From the NCBI GenBank assembly GCA_019802505.1, contig JAFMOC010000271.1, forward strand, positions 147,501 through 211,500: 64,000 bases of DNA, given 5' to 3'. The position numbers were made by a program, and so were the translations under genes. The notes beneath the pieces were generated by a model. The model saw nothing but the letters and a program-made list of their open reading frames with translations, was not told the origin of the DNA and did no database searches. The number at the start of each line of letters is the position of its first letter. Position 1 is the stretch's first letter. This DNA comes from Corydoras sp. C115 (taxonomy: Eukaryota; Chordata; Actinopteri; Siluriformes; Callichthyidae). Below, one piece after another: positions 1 through 10,977 of the stretch.

Positions 1-650
1 AGCTGGCCCAGTCGGAGGGGGGTGGACGGCACAGCCTTCAGGAGCGTACTGATTGGTAGAATTGACTGATCTTGTCTCCTAACTGAGTGAGTTCTGGCTG
101 AACTGGAACTCTGGAACCCTAAGGTACCTCACCCAAAGGTCTGCTCCAGGTGAGCAGGTGGAAGTAATCAGGCGTTGTGAAGTTTAATGAAACGGTTCTG
201 GAAACGGTTCAGGGTCTTTTTGCGCAGTTCAGAATGAAAGGCCGTGCATCTGGCTCCGATTTCTCCTCGGCGAATCCGTGCTGCGGTATCAGGAACCACG
301 GAACTTATCGATGTGTCAGCATGTCAGAGGGGCGGGGCGGGGCTCGGGGTGTTGATTTAAGCACAATGAGTTTCTGGATGAGAGCCCCCGAACGGAGGTG
401 AAAGGACAGAGGCGCTGGCCGGGAACCAGAGGAGGGAACGCGGATCGCTTCCAGGAATGTGCAGAACACGTCCCAAATATTCCGGTTCCACTCAGAGAGA
501 CTCCTCAGACAGAAACCCGAGCGAGTCCGCTTATTATTATTTTAGAAATGATGATGATGGGTTTTTTTTTTTTTGTGGTCAGGGTTTGAAACCCGAAACG
601 CCCCGAAGAGAAAACCGAGCTCATTAAATATGTGCTTTTTTTGGAATCAG
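1..650. other. Intronic sequence of nidogen-like gene, no exon seen
   Basis: No exon with a recognisable domain, splice pair or conserved motif was found here. The short open frames are unremarkable. The next recognisable exon is the EGF exon at 651, so this is most likely intron of the nidogen-like gene whose 5' half lies outside the window. Confidence 0.5.
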
Positions 651-776
651 ATATTAACGAGTGCCAGAACAATCCCTGCCACCCTCAAGCGTCCTGCTCC
701 AACACGCCGGGATCCTTCCACTGCCGCTGCACGCCGGGCTTTCAGGGCGACGGCTTCCAGTGCCACCATCATCCTG
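651..776 (+). CDS. nid2: nid2 exon: calcium-binding EGF-like domain
   Basis: A phase 1-1 exon after acceptor ATCAG. It starts DINECQNNPC and carries six cysteines, including the CRCTPGF ending typical of cbEGF modules. The D-x-N-E-C start is the calcium-binding signature. The donor is probably GTTTGT at 777. Confidence 0.8.
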
Positions 777-3700
777 GTTTGTGATGAAATGATAATCTCT
801 CTCGTTTATGTCGTACGTCTTATTGATCGTTATTATTTTAAAAATATTATTCCTCCCACAGTCCAAAAACATGGATCAAGGGCAATTGAGTTATCCAAAT
901 TGCCCCATATAGAGTGTGTGTGTGTGAGTGAGTGTGTGCCCAGCGATAGATTGGATATATATATATATATATAATTTTTTTTTTTACATTCATTCCATCC
1001 ATCCATTTTCTTAATCCTCTTAAGGTTGGGGGGCGGGGGGGTTCCCCATGCCCATCCAGGGAGAACATCTTGGGTGCTGGGCAGATACACCCAGGACAGG
1101 GTGCCAATCTATCACTGGACACACACTCACTCACACAGACACACACTCTATATGGGGCAATTTGGAGAATTCCATTGCCATTGATCCATGCTTTTGGACT
1201 GTGGGAGGAAACCGGAGAACCCGGAAGAAACCCACGCGGACACGGGGAGAACATGCAAACTCCACCCAGATGGGGATTTGTACCGGGAATCCCGAGCACT
1301 GAGAGGAGAACATGTTAAACCAATAAGCCACCATGCCGCCCTACATTCATTCCCTTTATTGTAATACTGTTAATTGTATTAAATCTGCTACTGGCTGCTC
1401 AATTTCCTTTGTCATAAATAAAGTGTCTCTTTAGTTTTGGGAATGACGTCCAACGTAAAAAATCATGTTTTCCAACCAAAAACTCCGGCAGTCCGATTCC
1501 GTTCCTCATGAGGTTCCGATGACGCTCTGTTTGTTGATGCAGGACGTCCCAAGACGCCGTGCGAACAGCACAGGGACAGAGTTCAGGCCGAAACGGGCGG
1601 TGTGGACACGGTGGGTGCCGTCATCCCTCAGTGTGATGAGGAGGGTCAGTACAGCCCTCTTCAGTGTCACCGGTCCTCAGGATACTGCTGGTGTGTGGAC
1701 GCCAGGGGGCAGGAGAGAGCGGGAACCCGAACCCCACCTGGTTCCCCGCCGGCGAACTGTGATGCCCCAGGTAATCGTGTTCAATCAGAGTTCCTGCTTC
1801 TCCCGGGACCTTCAGGGGGGGGACAGGTTTGTTGAGATGGTTCCTAAAGTTCATTTGGTTTGTCTCTTTTTTAAATCAGAACCTCAGAAGACACCGTGTG
1901 AGCAGCACAGAGACGACGTCCAGGCCGGAGCTGGTGGCTTGGGAGCCTTCATCCCTCAGTGTGATGAGGAGGGTCAGTACAGGCCTCTGCAGTGCCACGG
2001 CTCATTGGGACACTGCTGGTGTGTGGACAGCAGGGGGCAGGAGAGAGCGGGCACCCGAACCCCGCCTGGTTCCCCACCGACCGACTGTGACGCTCCAGGT
2101 AATCCAGCTGATCAAAGCCTCTGATTGTCCTTCCGCAGCAAGGACCTCCATGTGGACCGGGATAGGACCGTTCCACGTCCCCGATGGCTGTTTAATTTCA
2201 GGGGGGTGAAGACGCTGTGGAACCGACCCGCTTTAATCTTTCACCCCCTTTCACGCAGTTCGACCCAAGACGCAGTGTGAGCAGCACCGAGTCAGCGTGC
2301 AGGGGGGGTTGATCGGATCCTTCCTCCCTGACTGTGATGAGGAGGGACAGTACCGCCCCCTGCAGTGCCACGGCTCATCAGGACACTGCTGGTGTGTGGA
2401 CAATAAAGGGCAGGAGAGAGTGGGAACCCGCACCTCACCCGGTTCTCCACCTACCGACTGCGACGCTCCAGGTAAGCGTAGGGATTCAGCTCTTCGTTAG
2501 TTCTCTGGGCGGGGGCCACACCGGAGGCCGGGGTTGTTGCTGTGTTTCCATCAGTGGCGCCGCCGTGTGGAACCCAAACAGAACACAGGTTCCCTTTAGG
2601 GGGACAGTGCGGTCTCTGAGATCACAGGCTCAGTGGGAGGTGTGGGGTGATCTGAGTGTAGTTCCCTAAACTCTATTAGTAGTCGATTTAAGACACACCC
2701 TCACGATGGGCTTCTGAAATGGCGTAATCGACCACATTAAACCACACGGAGCAGCGATGAGTCACCCACAGCGCAACAGCATGGCGCCGCGGTGCTCCGT
2801 CCGAACCGCCTGCCGCCGTTTCGTGGTTCCACTGTCTGACTCAGAGAGGGCCGTGACGCCACCTACAGAGCAGATCCACCTGGATTCATCTGTTCCACAC
2901 ACAGAACCAGGTGAAGCGGGTGGTGGCGCAGCGCCGGACGTCGTCTGAAGGTTCCACTGCGTTCCACTGAGTCAGCAGTTTTCACCAGCTGCTCCATCAG
3001 TGAGTCACGCTACGACCTGTGGGTTCTTTAAATAGATCTCTGATCCTGAACTACCAACGAACACCGAGCCGACATTCACACATCCCGTTAGCCATGACAG
3101 CGTTCACTAATTAGTCTGAAATGATTATCTAATTAGACGGAGTCCTCCTCCTCCTCGTCCTCCTCGTCCTCCTCCTCCATTTTGGGAATATTATACACTG
3201 GAGAAGAATGACAGTGAAATGTCCCTGTACACTAACACTAAACCCTAACTCCAACCCCTAACCCTAAACTCTAACCCTAAACTCTAACCCTAACCCTAAA
3301 CTATAACCCTAAACCCTAACCCTAAACTATAACCCTAACCCTAAACTATAACCCTAACCCTAAACTATAACCCTAACCCCAAACATTAACCCTAAACTAT
3401 AACCCTAAACCCTAACCCTAACCCCAAACATTAACCCTAAACTATAACCCTAAACCCTAACCCTAACCATAAACTATATCCCTAACCCTAAACTATAACC
3501 CTAAACCCTAACCCTAACCATAAACTATATCCCTAACCCTAAACTATAACCCTGAACCCTAACCCTAACCCTAACCCCAAACATTAACCCTAAACTATAA
3601 CCCTAAACCCTAACCCTAACCATAAACTATATCCCTAACCCTAAACTATAACCCTAACCCTAAACTATAACCCTAACCCCAAACATTAACCCTAAACTAT

Positions 3701-6700
3701 AACCCTAAACCCTAACCCTAACCATAAACTATATCCCTAACCCTAAACTCTAACCCTAAACTATAACCCTAAACCCTAACCCTAACCATAAACTATATCC
3801 CTAACCCTAAACTATAACCCTAACCCTAAACTCTAACCCTAAACCCTAACCCTAACCCCAAACATTAACCCTAAACTATAACCCTAACCCTAACCATAAA
3901 CTATATCCCTAACCCTAAACTATAACCCTAACCCTAAACTCTAACCCTAAACCCTAACCCTAAACTATAACCCTAACCCTAAACCCTAACCCTAAACTAT
4001 AACCCTAAACCCTAACCCTAAACTCTAACCCTAAACTATAATCCTAAACTACTAACCCTAACCCCTAGCCTCTAACCCTAAACCCTAACCCTAACCTCCA
4101 GGGTTAGGGTTAGGTTTTATTTGAATGCACTTTAGTTTTTAAGGAGATCTAATAGGTTTTCATGTTTGCTCTCATCTGCATTCCTTCTTCTTCATCTAAC
4201 ATGCAGATGTTCTACAGAGTTTCTGAGTTTTTTTTGAGCGCCCCCACCTGGTTGATTATTTAATCTGTCTGTCTCCAATCCCATGATTCATCCAGAGCGT
4301 CCCAAGACTCAGTGTGAGCAGCTCAGAGACAGCGTGCAGGGCAGAGGGGACGGGTTCCCTGCCCCAGGAACCTTCATCCCTCAGTGTGATGAGGAGGGAC
4401 ACTACAGACCTCTACAGTGCCACTCCTCTACAGGACACTGCTGGTGTGTGGACCACAGGGGACAGGAACGCACGGGCACCCGGACCCCACCCGGGTCTCC
4501 ACCCACCGACTGCGACGCTCCAGGTAACCCAGCAGGACCTTCTTCTCCTTCGTCTCCTGGTGTTGGTTCAGGAGAACATGTAGCTCCGCGGGCAAATAAA
4601 AACCCAGAATTTGGAAGAGTTTAACTTTGGGCTGTTTGAGGGATGCAGTCTGAAATGTTAAGTTCTAGGGTCTCCTGTGTCCTGTCCAATCTACAGTCTG
4701 TTCAGTGTCTGTCATTCTGTCTGTCTCCAATCCCATGATTCATCCAGAGCGTCCCAAGACTCACTGTGAGCATCACAGAGACAACGTGCAGGGCAGAGGG
4801 ACCTTCATCCCTCAGTGTGATGAGGAGGGACACTACAGACCTCTACAGTGCCACCCCTCTACAGGACACTGCTGGTGTGTGGACGACAGGGGACAGGAAC
4901 GCACGGGCACCCGGACCCCACCCGGGTCTCCACCCACCGACTGCGACGCTCCAGGTAACCCAGCATCTGTGTTGATTTCAAACTGAGTCAACATTTTAAA
5001 CATGGGGTGGCACGGTGGCTTGGTGGTTTAGCATGTTCTCCTCTCAGCTCTGGGGATTCAAGGTTCGAATCCCAATCTGGGTGGAGTTTCCATGTCCTCC
5101 CCGTGTCCACGTGAGTCTCCTCCGGGTTCTCCGGGTGGCACAGTCCAAAAACATGGATCAAGTCAATTGAGTTCTCCAAATTGCCCCATATTGAGAGTGT
5201 CTGTGTGAGTGAGTGTGTGTCCAGCGATAGATTGGCGTCCTGTCCTAGGTGTCCATCTGCCCAGCGCCCAAGACGTTCTCCCCTGGATGGGCATGCGGAA
5301 CCCCCCCCCCCGTGACCCACCGGCTGCATCACAAAGTTTAATGTTCTGGTTTTTACAGTTCGTCCTAAGACGCAGTGTGAGCTCCAGAGGGACAGCGTCC
5401 AGGCCGGGAGGGACGGGGTGCCGGTGTTAGGAGCCTTCATCCCTGAGTGTGATGAGGAGGGACAGTACAAACGTCTGCAGTGTCACAGTTCTACAGGACA
5501 CTGCTGGTGTGTGGACAGCAGGGGTCAGGAACAAGCAGGCACCCGCACCCCACCCGGGTCTCCACCCACCGACTGCGACGCTCCAGGTGAACCGCTCGTC
5601 TGTCCTCCGCAGTGGGACGTCAGGAGCACGTCGTTAGGGACGTTTGAATATGTGTACGACGTCTTTTTTGTTTAATTTGCAGTGGTGCCGCAGGCGCGTC
5701 CTGAAACGGTCTGCGAGCGCTGGCACGCCAGTCTCATGGAGCACTACGGTGGACACCCGGGTCCAGAGGACTACACTCCTCAGTGCGACTCGGCGGGCGA
5801 GTTCGTCCCCGTGCAGTGTTACGGGGTCACCACTTACTGCTGGTGCGTGGACAGAGACGGGCGAGAAATCGCCGGGACTCGCTCACGCGACCGGATCAAA
5901 CCCGCATGTGAGCGCCGCTCGTTCCGCCCAATTGGAACCGACGTCTGCATCGTGACGTTCACGCCGATTCCTTAATTGTTTATTGTTTATTTCTTTATCC
6001 CTCGCGTAGGTTTACCAACGGTCGCCCCATCCGTCGTCCATCCGCCCAACCGCCCCGATGTAACCCCGCCCCCGTCCAGCACCACCACCCTGCTGTACGC
6101 TCAGGGCCAGCAGATCGGAGCGCTTCCCCTCAAAGGGACCCGCATGGACGGCGAGAGGTCCTCCGTGCTGCTCACGCTGCATGTGAGAACTTCAGAATCA
6201 AGGGTTCCAGCTCGGGCGTGGCACATCGGTGTCTGACCTCGCTGACCCTAACTGGCGGTTCTTGTTCTCAGGGATCGATTGTTGTGGGAATCGATTACGA
6301 CTGCAGAGAAAACAAGGTCTACTGGACGGATCTCGTTGGCAGGACCATCAGCAGAGCTGCCATCGAGCCGGGAGCAGAACCTGAGGTTCTCATCAGTACA
6401 GGTGAGAACCTGGACCTGTCTTCTCAGAGTCTCGGCTGTGACTCTGCGTCTCTGTACTCTGTACTCTCATTTGCCGTGAACCCGGGTTCGTCCTCGCGAT
6501 GCCTCCTGCCGTTCATGTCAGGTTTCGGGGGACGTCGTCCTCACAGTCTCGGGTTCTAACTGAGCTGCTGTGTGTTCTTTTAGGGCTGGTGAGTCCCGAG
6601 GGTTTAGCCGTGGACTCTGCGCGCAGGAGAATGTTCTGGGTGGACAGCACACCGGACAAAATCGAAACGGCCGGGCTGGACGGCAGCGAGCGCCGGGTTC

Positions 6701-9700
6701 TGTTCCACACAGATTTAGTGAACCCCAGAGCCATCGTGGTGGATTCTGCCTCAGGGTGGGTGCTCATTTATAACTACAGAACATTTAGGTTCTCGCATCA
6801 GTGCATCAGTGCCTGACCGCCACAAACACACTTTATATTCATTCATTCATCCATTTTCTTCTGCTTTATCCTCTATTAGGTTCACGGTGGGGGGGGGGTG
6901 TTCCTCATGCCCATCCAGGGGAGAACGTCTCGGGCGCTGGGCAGATACACCCAGGACAGGGGGGCAATCTATCGCTGGGCACACACTCACTCACACAGAC
7001 ACACTCTATATGGGGCAATTTGGAGAACTCAATTGACTTGATCCATGTGTTTGGACTGTGGGAGGAAACCAGAGAACCCGGAGGAAACCCACGCAGACAC
7101 GGGGAGGACATGGAAACTCCACCCAGATGGGACACACTTTATAATGAAGCTTAAACCGTATGACGTGGAAACATTCCAGGTTCTCCCCTGTTTTGTGGAA
7201 AAATTCCAGGTTCTCCTCTGTTTTGTGGAAACATTCCAGGTTCTCCTCTGTTTTGTGGAAACATTCCAGGTTCTCCTGTTTTGTGGAAACATTCCAGGTT
7301 CTCTGTGGTTTTGTCCATAGAGACCAAATGTGGTTCTGCAAAGTTCTGCTGCTGATTATCTTCCCAACAGGAAGCAGCTCCGCTCTGTGTGATAAATGTA
7401 CACAGCTGGAGAACCGACACTATCCAAACTTACATCACACCTGCATTTACTCCATCAGGGTCAACAGTTCGGGGGTCATAGAGTTCTCTGAGGGCAGTAC
7501 TGTTCTCTTAAGTTCTCTTCCTTTATGGGTTTATATTATATAACAAAACTATGTGGACGTCTCACCTTCACACCTCATTCAGCGTAGACGTTGTGTTTGT
7601 GCTTTTGTTCTAAAGGTATTTGTCTGATGTTCCTTCACATGGTCACCATAACACCACACATTCATTCATTCACCCATTATCTCCCGCTTTATCCTATATT
7701 AGGGTTGTGTGTGGGGGGTTCCCCATGCCCATCCAGGGGAGAACGTTTCGGGCGCTGGGCAGATACACCCAGGACAGGGGGGCAATCTATCGCTGGGCAC
7801 ACACTCACTCATACAGACACGCACGCATACACACTCTATATGGGGCAATTTGGAGAACTCAATTGACTTGATCCATGTTTTTGGACTGTGGGAGGAAACC
7901 GGAGAACCCGGAGGAAACCCACGCGGACACGGGGAGGACATGGAAACTCCACCCAGATGGGGATTCGAACGGGGAATGCCTAGCGCTGAGAGGAGAACAT
8001 GCTAAACCACTAAGCCACCGTGCCGCCCCGAAGATGAACAAATAAAAATATGTTGTTTTTGGACTCTTGCAGAGTTCTGTATTGGACCGACTGGAACCGG
8101 GAAGCCCCCAAAATTGAGACCGCCACCGTGGACGGGCACAACCGACGGGTGCTGGTGCAGGATGGCATCGGGCTTCCTAATGCGCTGACCTTGGACCGAG
8201 CGACACGGCGTATCTGTTGGGCGGATGCAGGTATAACCCACGTCCCTCCAGCTGACTGATCTGCACCGCTGCCAATCAGATAATCAGATAATCCCCACAT
8301 CACGTTCCACACAGGAACCAAGCGGCTGGAGTGTATCGACCCTGATGGAACGGGACGGCGCGCCGTTCACAGCAACCTCAACTACCCGTTCAGCATGGTT
8401 TACTACTCCAATCACTTTTACTACACCGACTGGAGAAGGTAAACTGATCAGGGTTGATGGTGTTTTACAATGATAGGAAAGGCCTTCCCCAAACTGTTGC
8501 CAATCTGGAAGCATAGTACTGTAGAAAGTGATATATAAAAGTAAAAAAAAAGCAATAAATAAATCCCATAAAGAGGTGTTATTAGTCCAGACGCGTAGTG
8601 AAGTACAGTTCCACCTCTTTCCTGTGATTTTTTTCCACAATAATACACAACCTCGAGTGTCTTATTGCTTTTAAAAAACGCGTACAAACACACTATTATA
8701 AGAAAAACAAGGTTTGATTCATAAATGCGTTTATTAAAAACAAAAATCGTTAATAATCTGATCTTCCGCGACGTAATCTAGTGCCGTTTTAAAAGTGAAC
8801 GCTGATCGCTGATCAAACACTGCCCTCTAGTGGGCAAATTACAGAACACCGTTCATATAAACAGTAACAGGATTAGTGCTGATCTCTGTTTTATTAAATT
8901 TATTAAAATATTACATTTTATGATTTATAATAATGTTTTGATACGAATGTGACGCGCTCAGAGGTGTGTACTATTGTTAATGATGTAATGGATGGACAAA
9001 TGGCTCAGCCAATCAGATTTAAGAAACGAAACTACTGGTTTTATGAGTTTATTTTAGCATGGACATGTTACATGAACTATATAATTATCCATCCATTATC
9101 TTTATCCTTTATTTGGGTCGCGGGGGGGGGGTTCCCCATGCCCATCCAGGGGAGAACGTTTCGGTTACTGGGCAGATACACCCAGGACAGGGGGGCAATC
9201 TATCAATGGACACACACTCACTCACACACACACACACACACACTCTATATGGGGCAATTTGGAGAAATTAATTGACTTGATCCATTTTTTTGGACTGTGG
9301 GAGGAAACCGGAGAACCCGGAGGAAACCCACGCGGACACGGGGAGGACATGCTGAGAGTGCTGAGAGGAGAACATGCTAAACCACTAAGATAATTATCAT
9401 TATTAAAATCCTGTGGCGGCGGCATGGTGGCTTAGTGCTTTAGCATGTTCTCCTCTCAGCACTAGGGATTCCCGGTTCGAATCCCCATCTGGGTGGAATT
9501 TGCATGTTCTCCCCGTGTCTGTGTGGGTTCCTCTGGGGTTCTCCGGTGTCTTCCCACAAAAAACGACAGAGATTTGATCAGGTTCTCTTTCTCCGGTTCT
9601 GGTTGTTCAGGGACGGCGTGATCGTCGTGGGTCGAGAGTCCACTCAGTTTACAGAAGAGTATCTGCCTGACCAGCGCTCACATCTGTACGGCATCACCGT

Positions 9701-9722
9701 CGCCACCTCCAGCTGTTTATAA
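651..9722 (+). CDS. nid2: Nidogen-2-like basement membrane protein, 3' part (14 exons)
   Basis: Nidogens are secreted linkers joining laminin to collagen IV and perlecan in basement membranes. Exons read here: 651-776 (calcium-binding EGF, DINEC start), seven thyroglobulin type-1 exons (1543-1770, 1880-2098, 2259-2471, 4296-4523, 4748-4954, 5359-5586, 5683-5907), a Pro/Thr linker 6010-6182, then YWTD/LDLR class B propeller exons 6272-6401, 6584-6755, 8073-8230, 8315-8438 and the last exon 9611-9722. All junctions are GT-AG and in phase. The YWTD-type motifs VYWTD, MFWVD, LYWTDW and FYYTDW are visible. The protein ends soon after SHLYGIT with no terminal EGF, which is the NID2 rather than NID1 layout. 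Human NID2 has two thyroglobulin repeats, so seven is unusual. The 5' half lies outside the window. The tail-to-tail neighbour RTRAF matches human 14q22. Confidence 0.87.
853..956 (+). mobile_element. V-SINE fragment (central part)
   Basis: Only the centre of the family is present, from CCTCCCACAGTCCAAAAACA to the AGCGATAGATTGG stretch. Head and tail are missing. Confidence 0.8.
993..1344 (-). mobile_element. V-SINE, near full length, minus orientation
   Basis: Begins with the (CATC)n tail complement and the consensus TTCCCCATGCCCATCCAGGG. Ends at the complement of the tRNA-like head (CCACCATGCCGCC). Confidence 0.87.
1543..1770 (+). CDS. nid2: nid2 exon: thyroglobulin type-1 repeat 1
   Basis: A 228-nt phase 1-1 exon encoding PKTPCEQHRD...IPQCDEEGQY...QCH...YCWCVD...NCDAP. 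It contains the diagnostic CWCV core and all six cysteines. Its symmetric phase allows duplication without a frameshift. Confidence 0.88.
1880..2098 (+). CDS. nid2: nid2 exon: thyroglobulin type-1 repeat 2
   Basis: A 219-nt phase 1-1 exon with the QCDEEGQY and HCWCVD cores and six cysteines. The acceptor is TTAAATCAG. It is very similar to repeat 1, as expected for tandem duplication. Confidence 0.88.
2259..2471 (+). CDS. nid2: nid2 exon: thyroglobulin type-1 repeat 3
   Basis: A 213-nt phase 1-1 exon. It encodes RPKTQCEQHR, DCDEEGQYRP and HCWCVDNKGQ and ends with the GTAAGC donor. It is followed by a 1.8-kb intron holding the telomere-like array. Confidence 0.88.
2472..3230 (+). other. nid2 intron 5' part, no other feature
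   Basis: Unique intronic sequence between thyroglobulin exon 3 and the telomere-like array. It includes a short CTC-rich run near 3144-3178. No exon or mobile element was recognised. Confidence 0.5.
3231..4105 (+). repeat. Interstitial telomere-like array (CCCTAA variants)
   Basis: About 0.87 kb of degenerate CCCTAA repeats mixed with CCCTAAACTATAA, CCCCAAACATTAA and CATAAACTATATCC variants. The vertebrate telomere unit is TTAGGG, and here the C-rich strand is on +. The array lies inside a nid2 intron, not at a chromosome end. At about 4101-4110 the strand flips briefly (GGTTAGGGTTAGG). Confidence 0.92.
4296..4523 (+). CDS. nid2: nid2 exon: thyroglobulin type-1 repeat 4
   Basis: A 228-nt phase 1-1 exon with the QCDEEGHYRP and HCWCVDHRGQ cores. 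The exon and about 25 bp of upstream intron are nearly identical to repeat 5, showing a recent exon-plus-flank duplication. Confidence 0.88.
4748..4954 (+). CDS. nid2: nid2 exon: thyroglobulin type-1 repeat 5
   Basis: A 207-nt phase 1-1 exon, nearly identical to repeat 4 but lacking seven codons of the loop before TFIPQCD. It keeps the CWCV core and six cysteines. Confidence 0.88.
5004..5318 (+). mobile_element. V-SINE lacking its 3' tail
   Basis: The head GGTGGCACGGTGGCTTGGTG is followed by the B-box-like GGTTCGAATCC and the conserved central domain. It stops within the C-tract/CGTGACCC before the (ATGA)n tail. Confidence 0.85.
5359..5586 (+). CDS. nid2: nid2 exon: thyroglobulin type-1 repeat 6
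   Basis: A 228-nt phase 1-1 exon with RPKTQCELQRD, ECDEEGQYKR and HCWCVDSRGQ. It lies immediately downstream of a SINE fragment in the preceding intron. Confidence 0.88.
5683..5907 (+). CDS. nid2: nid2 exon: thyroglobulin type-1 repeat 7 (divergent)
   Basis: A 225-nt phase 1-1 exon. It has RPETVCERWH, QCDSAGEFVP and YCWCVDRDGR. It is clearly more diverged than repeats 1-6, so it is probably the ancestral last thyroglobulin domain while the others arose by later local duplication. Confidence 0.87.
6010..9722 (+). CDS. nid2: nid2 linker and YWTD beta-propeller exons to stop
   Basis: Linker 6010-6182 (Pro/Thr-rich, then LLYAQGQQIG), followed by propeller exons 6272-6401, 6584-6755, 8073-8230, 8315-8438 and 9611-9722. 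In the nidogen family this G3 propeller binds the laminin gamma-1 LE module. The introns are swollen by SINEs and by a 30-bp tandem repeat at 7170-7315. The stop TAA is at 9720-9722. Confidence 0.86.
6838..7130 (-). mobile_element. V-SINE, head truncated, minus orientation
   Basis: Runs from the (CATT)n tail through the central domain to CCACCCAGATGGG. The tRNA-like head is absent. Confidence 0.85.
7168..7317 (+). repeat. 30-bp tandem repeat, about 5 copies
   Basis: The unit TTTTGTGGAAACATTCCAGG plus TTCTCCTCTG repeats with small deletions in a nid2 intron, directly after a SINE fragment. Confidence 0.85.
7661..8027 (-). mobile_element. V-SINE, full length, minus orientation
   Basis: Complete from the (ATTC)n tail complement to CCACCGTGCCGCC. 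It sits in the nid2 intron about 45 bp upstream of the propeller exon at 8073. Confidence 0.9.
8560..8765 (+). repeat. Dispersed repeat with an inverted copy at 58.05-58.23 kb
   Basis: The segment containing AATACACAACCTCGAGTGTC and CAAGGTTTGATTCATAAATG matches the reverse complement of 58045-58230 over about 185 bp with scattered differences. It contains an internal palindrome around AAAGAGGTG/CACCTCTTT. Unclassified; perhaps a MITE. Confidence 0.75.
9088..9389 (-). mobile_element. V-SINE, internally deleted, minus orientation
   Basis: The tail and centre are present. The segment between GGGGAGGACATG and the CTGAGAGGAG part is shortened, and the copy ends at ACCACTAAG. Confidence 0.83.
9415..9558 (+). 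mobile_element. V-SINE 5' fragment
   Basis: The head GGCGGCATGGTGGCTTAGTG, the B box GGTTCGAATCC and part of the central domain, broken off at TTCCCACAAAA about 50 bp before the last nid2 exon. Confidence 0.83.
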
Positions 9723-9744
9723 GGTAATATAATATAATCTCTCA

Positions 9745-9750
9745 AATAAA
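9745..9750 (+). terminator. Candidate poly(A) signal, nid2 proximal
   Basis: AATAAA, 23 bases after the stop codon. It is close for a 3' UTR, so the distal site may be the main one. Confidence 0.4.
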
Positions 9751-9921
9751 CACCATGATAGGTGACTCTGTCCCTTAGTCCCTCTTACCTGTGGTCAGGA
9801 TGAGATGACCTGCTTGCAGTGGGCATTCCGATTCATTCCGAAGCGGGGTTCAGCTCCTGAAGCGTCTCCGTGTCCCGTTTTAAAGTGCGGTTTAAAGTTC
9901 AGAGTTCATTAGGAACAGAAT

Positions 9922-10580
9922 ATTCATTCATTTATTCATTATCTTCAGCTTAATCCTCTACTCGGGTCGTGGGGGGGGGGGGGGGGTTCCCCATGCCCAT
10001 CCAAGGGAGAACGGTTCGTTGGGCAGACACACCCAGGACAGGACGCCAATCTATCGCTGGGCACACACTCACTCACACACACACACACTCTATATGGGGC
10101 TATTTAGAGCATTCAGGGCGGCATGGTGGCTTAGTGGTTCAGCATGTTCTCCTCTCAACGCTGGGGATTCCCGGTTCGAATTCCAATCTGGGTGGAGTTT
10201 CCATGTTCTCCCCGTGTCTGCGTGGGTTTCCTCCGGGTTCTCCGGTTTCCTCCCACAGTCCAAAAACATGGATCAAGTCAATTGAGTTCTCCAAATTGCC
10301 CCATATAGAGTGTGTGTGTGTGAGTGTGTGCCCAGCGATGGATTGGCGCCCTGTCCTGGGTGTATCTGCCCAACGCCCGAAACATTCTCCCCTGGATGGG
10401 CCTGGGGAACCCCACCACGACCCTAATAGAGGATAAAGCAAGAGATAATGAATGAATGAATATTTAGAGCATTCAGTTGAAGATGAATCCATGTTTTTGG
10501 ACTGTGGGAGGAAACCCATGCGGACACGGGGAGGACATGGAAACTCCACCCAGATGGGGATTCGAACCGGGATGCCGCCC
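9922..10580 (-). mobile_element. V-SINE (host copy) split by a nested SINE
   Basis: The two halves, 9922-10116 and 10477-10580, are parts of one minus-oriented copy. They are separated by the element at 10117-10460, and the 16-base target site at the break is duplicated. Confidence 0.85.
10117..10460 (+). mobile_element. V-SINE inserted into another V-SINE, with 16-bp TSD
   Basis: A full-length plus copy from GGCGGCATGG to (GAAT)n. The flanks TATTTAGAGCATTCAG at 10101-10116 and 10461-10476 are identical, proving insertion into the older copy. Confidence 0.92.
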
Positions 10581-10632
10581 AGGAAAAGAATATCACATGT
10601 TTAATGATTACAGAGGGGAATGATGGGATAGT

Positions 10633-10977
10633 CATTCATTCATCCATTATCTTCTGCTTTATCCTCTATTGGGGGGGGGGGTTCCCCATGCCCATCCAGG
10701 GGAGAACGTTTTGGGCGCTGGGCAGATACACCCAGGACAGGGGAGCAATCTATCACTGGACACACACTCACTCACACACACACACTCTTTATGGGGCAAT
10801 TTGGAGAATTCAATTGACTTGATCCATGTTTTTGGACTGTGGGAGGAAAGCGGAGAACCCGGAGGAAACCCACGCGGACACGGGGAGGACATGCAAACTC
10901 CACCCAGATGGGGATTCGACCCGGGAATCCCTAGAGCTGAGAGGAGAACATGCTAAACCACTAAGCCACCGTGCCGC
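10633..10977 (-). mobile_element. V-SINE with 12-bp TSD, minus orientation
   Basis: Flanked by TGATGGGATAGT at 10621-10632 and 10978-10989, a perfect target-site duplication. Confidence 0.92.

Noticed and set aside
6801..8005. Frames with GAGQIHPGQ, THSIWGNLENSIDLIHVFGL
   Set aside because: The same peptide recurs at every V-SINE copy across the window. It is SINE translation, not a gene family.
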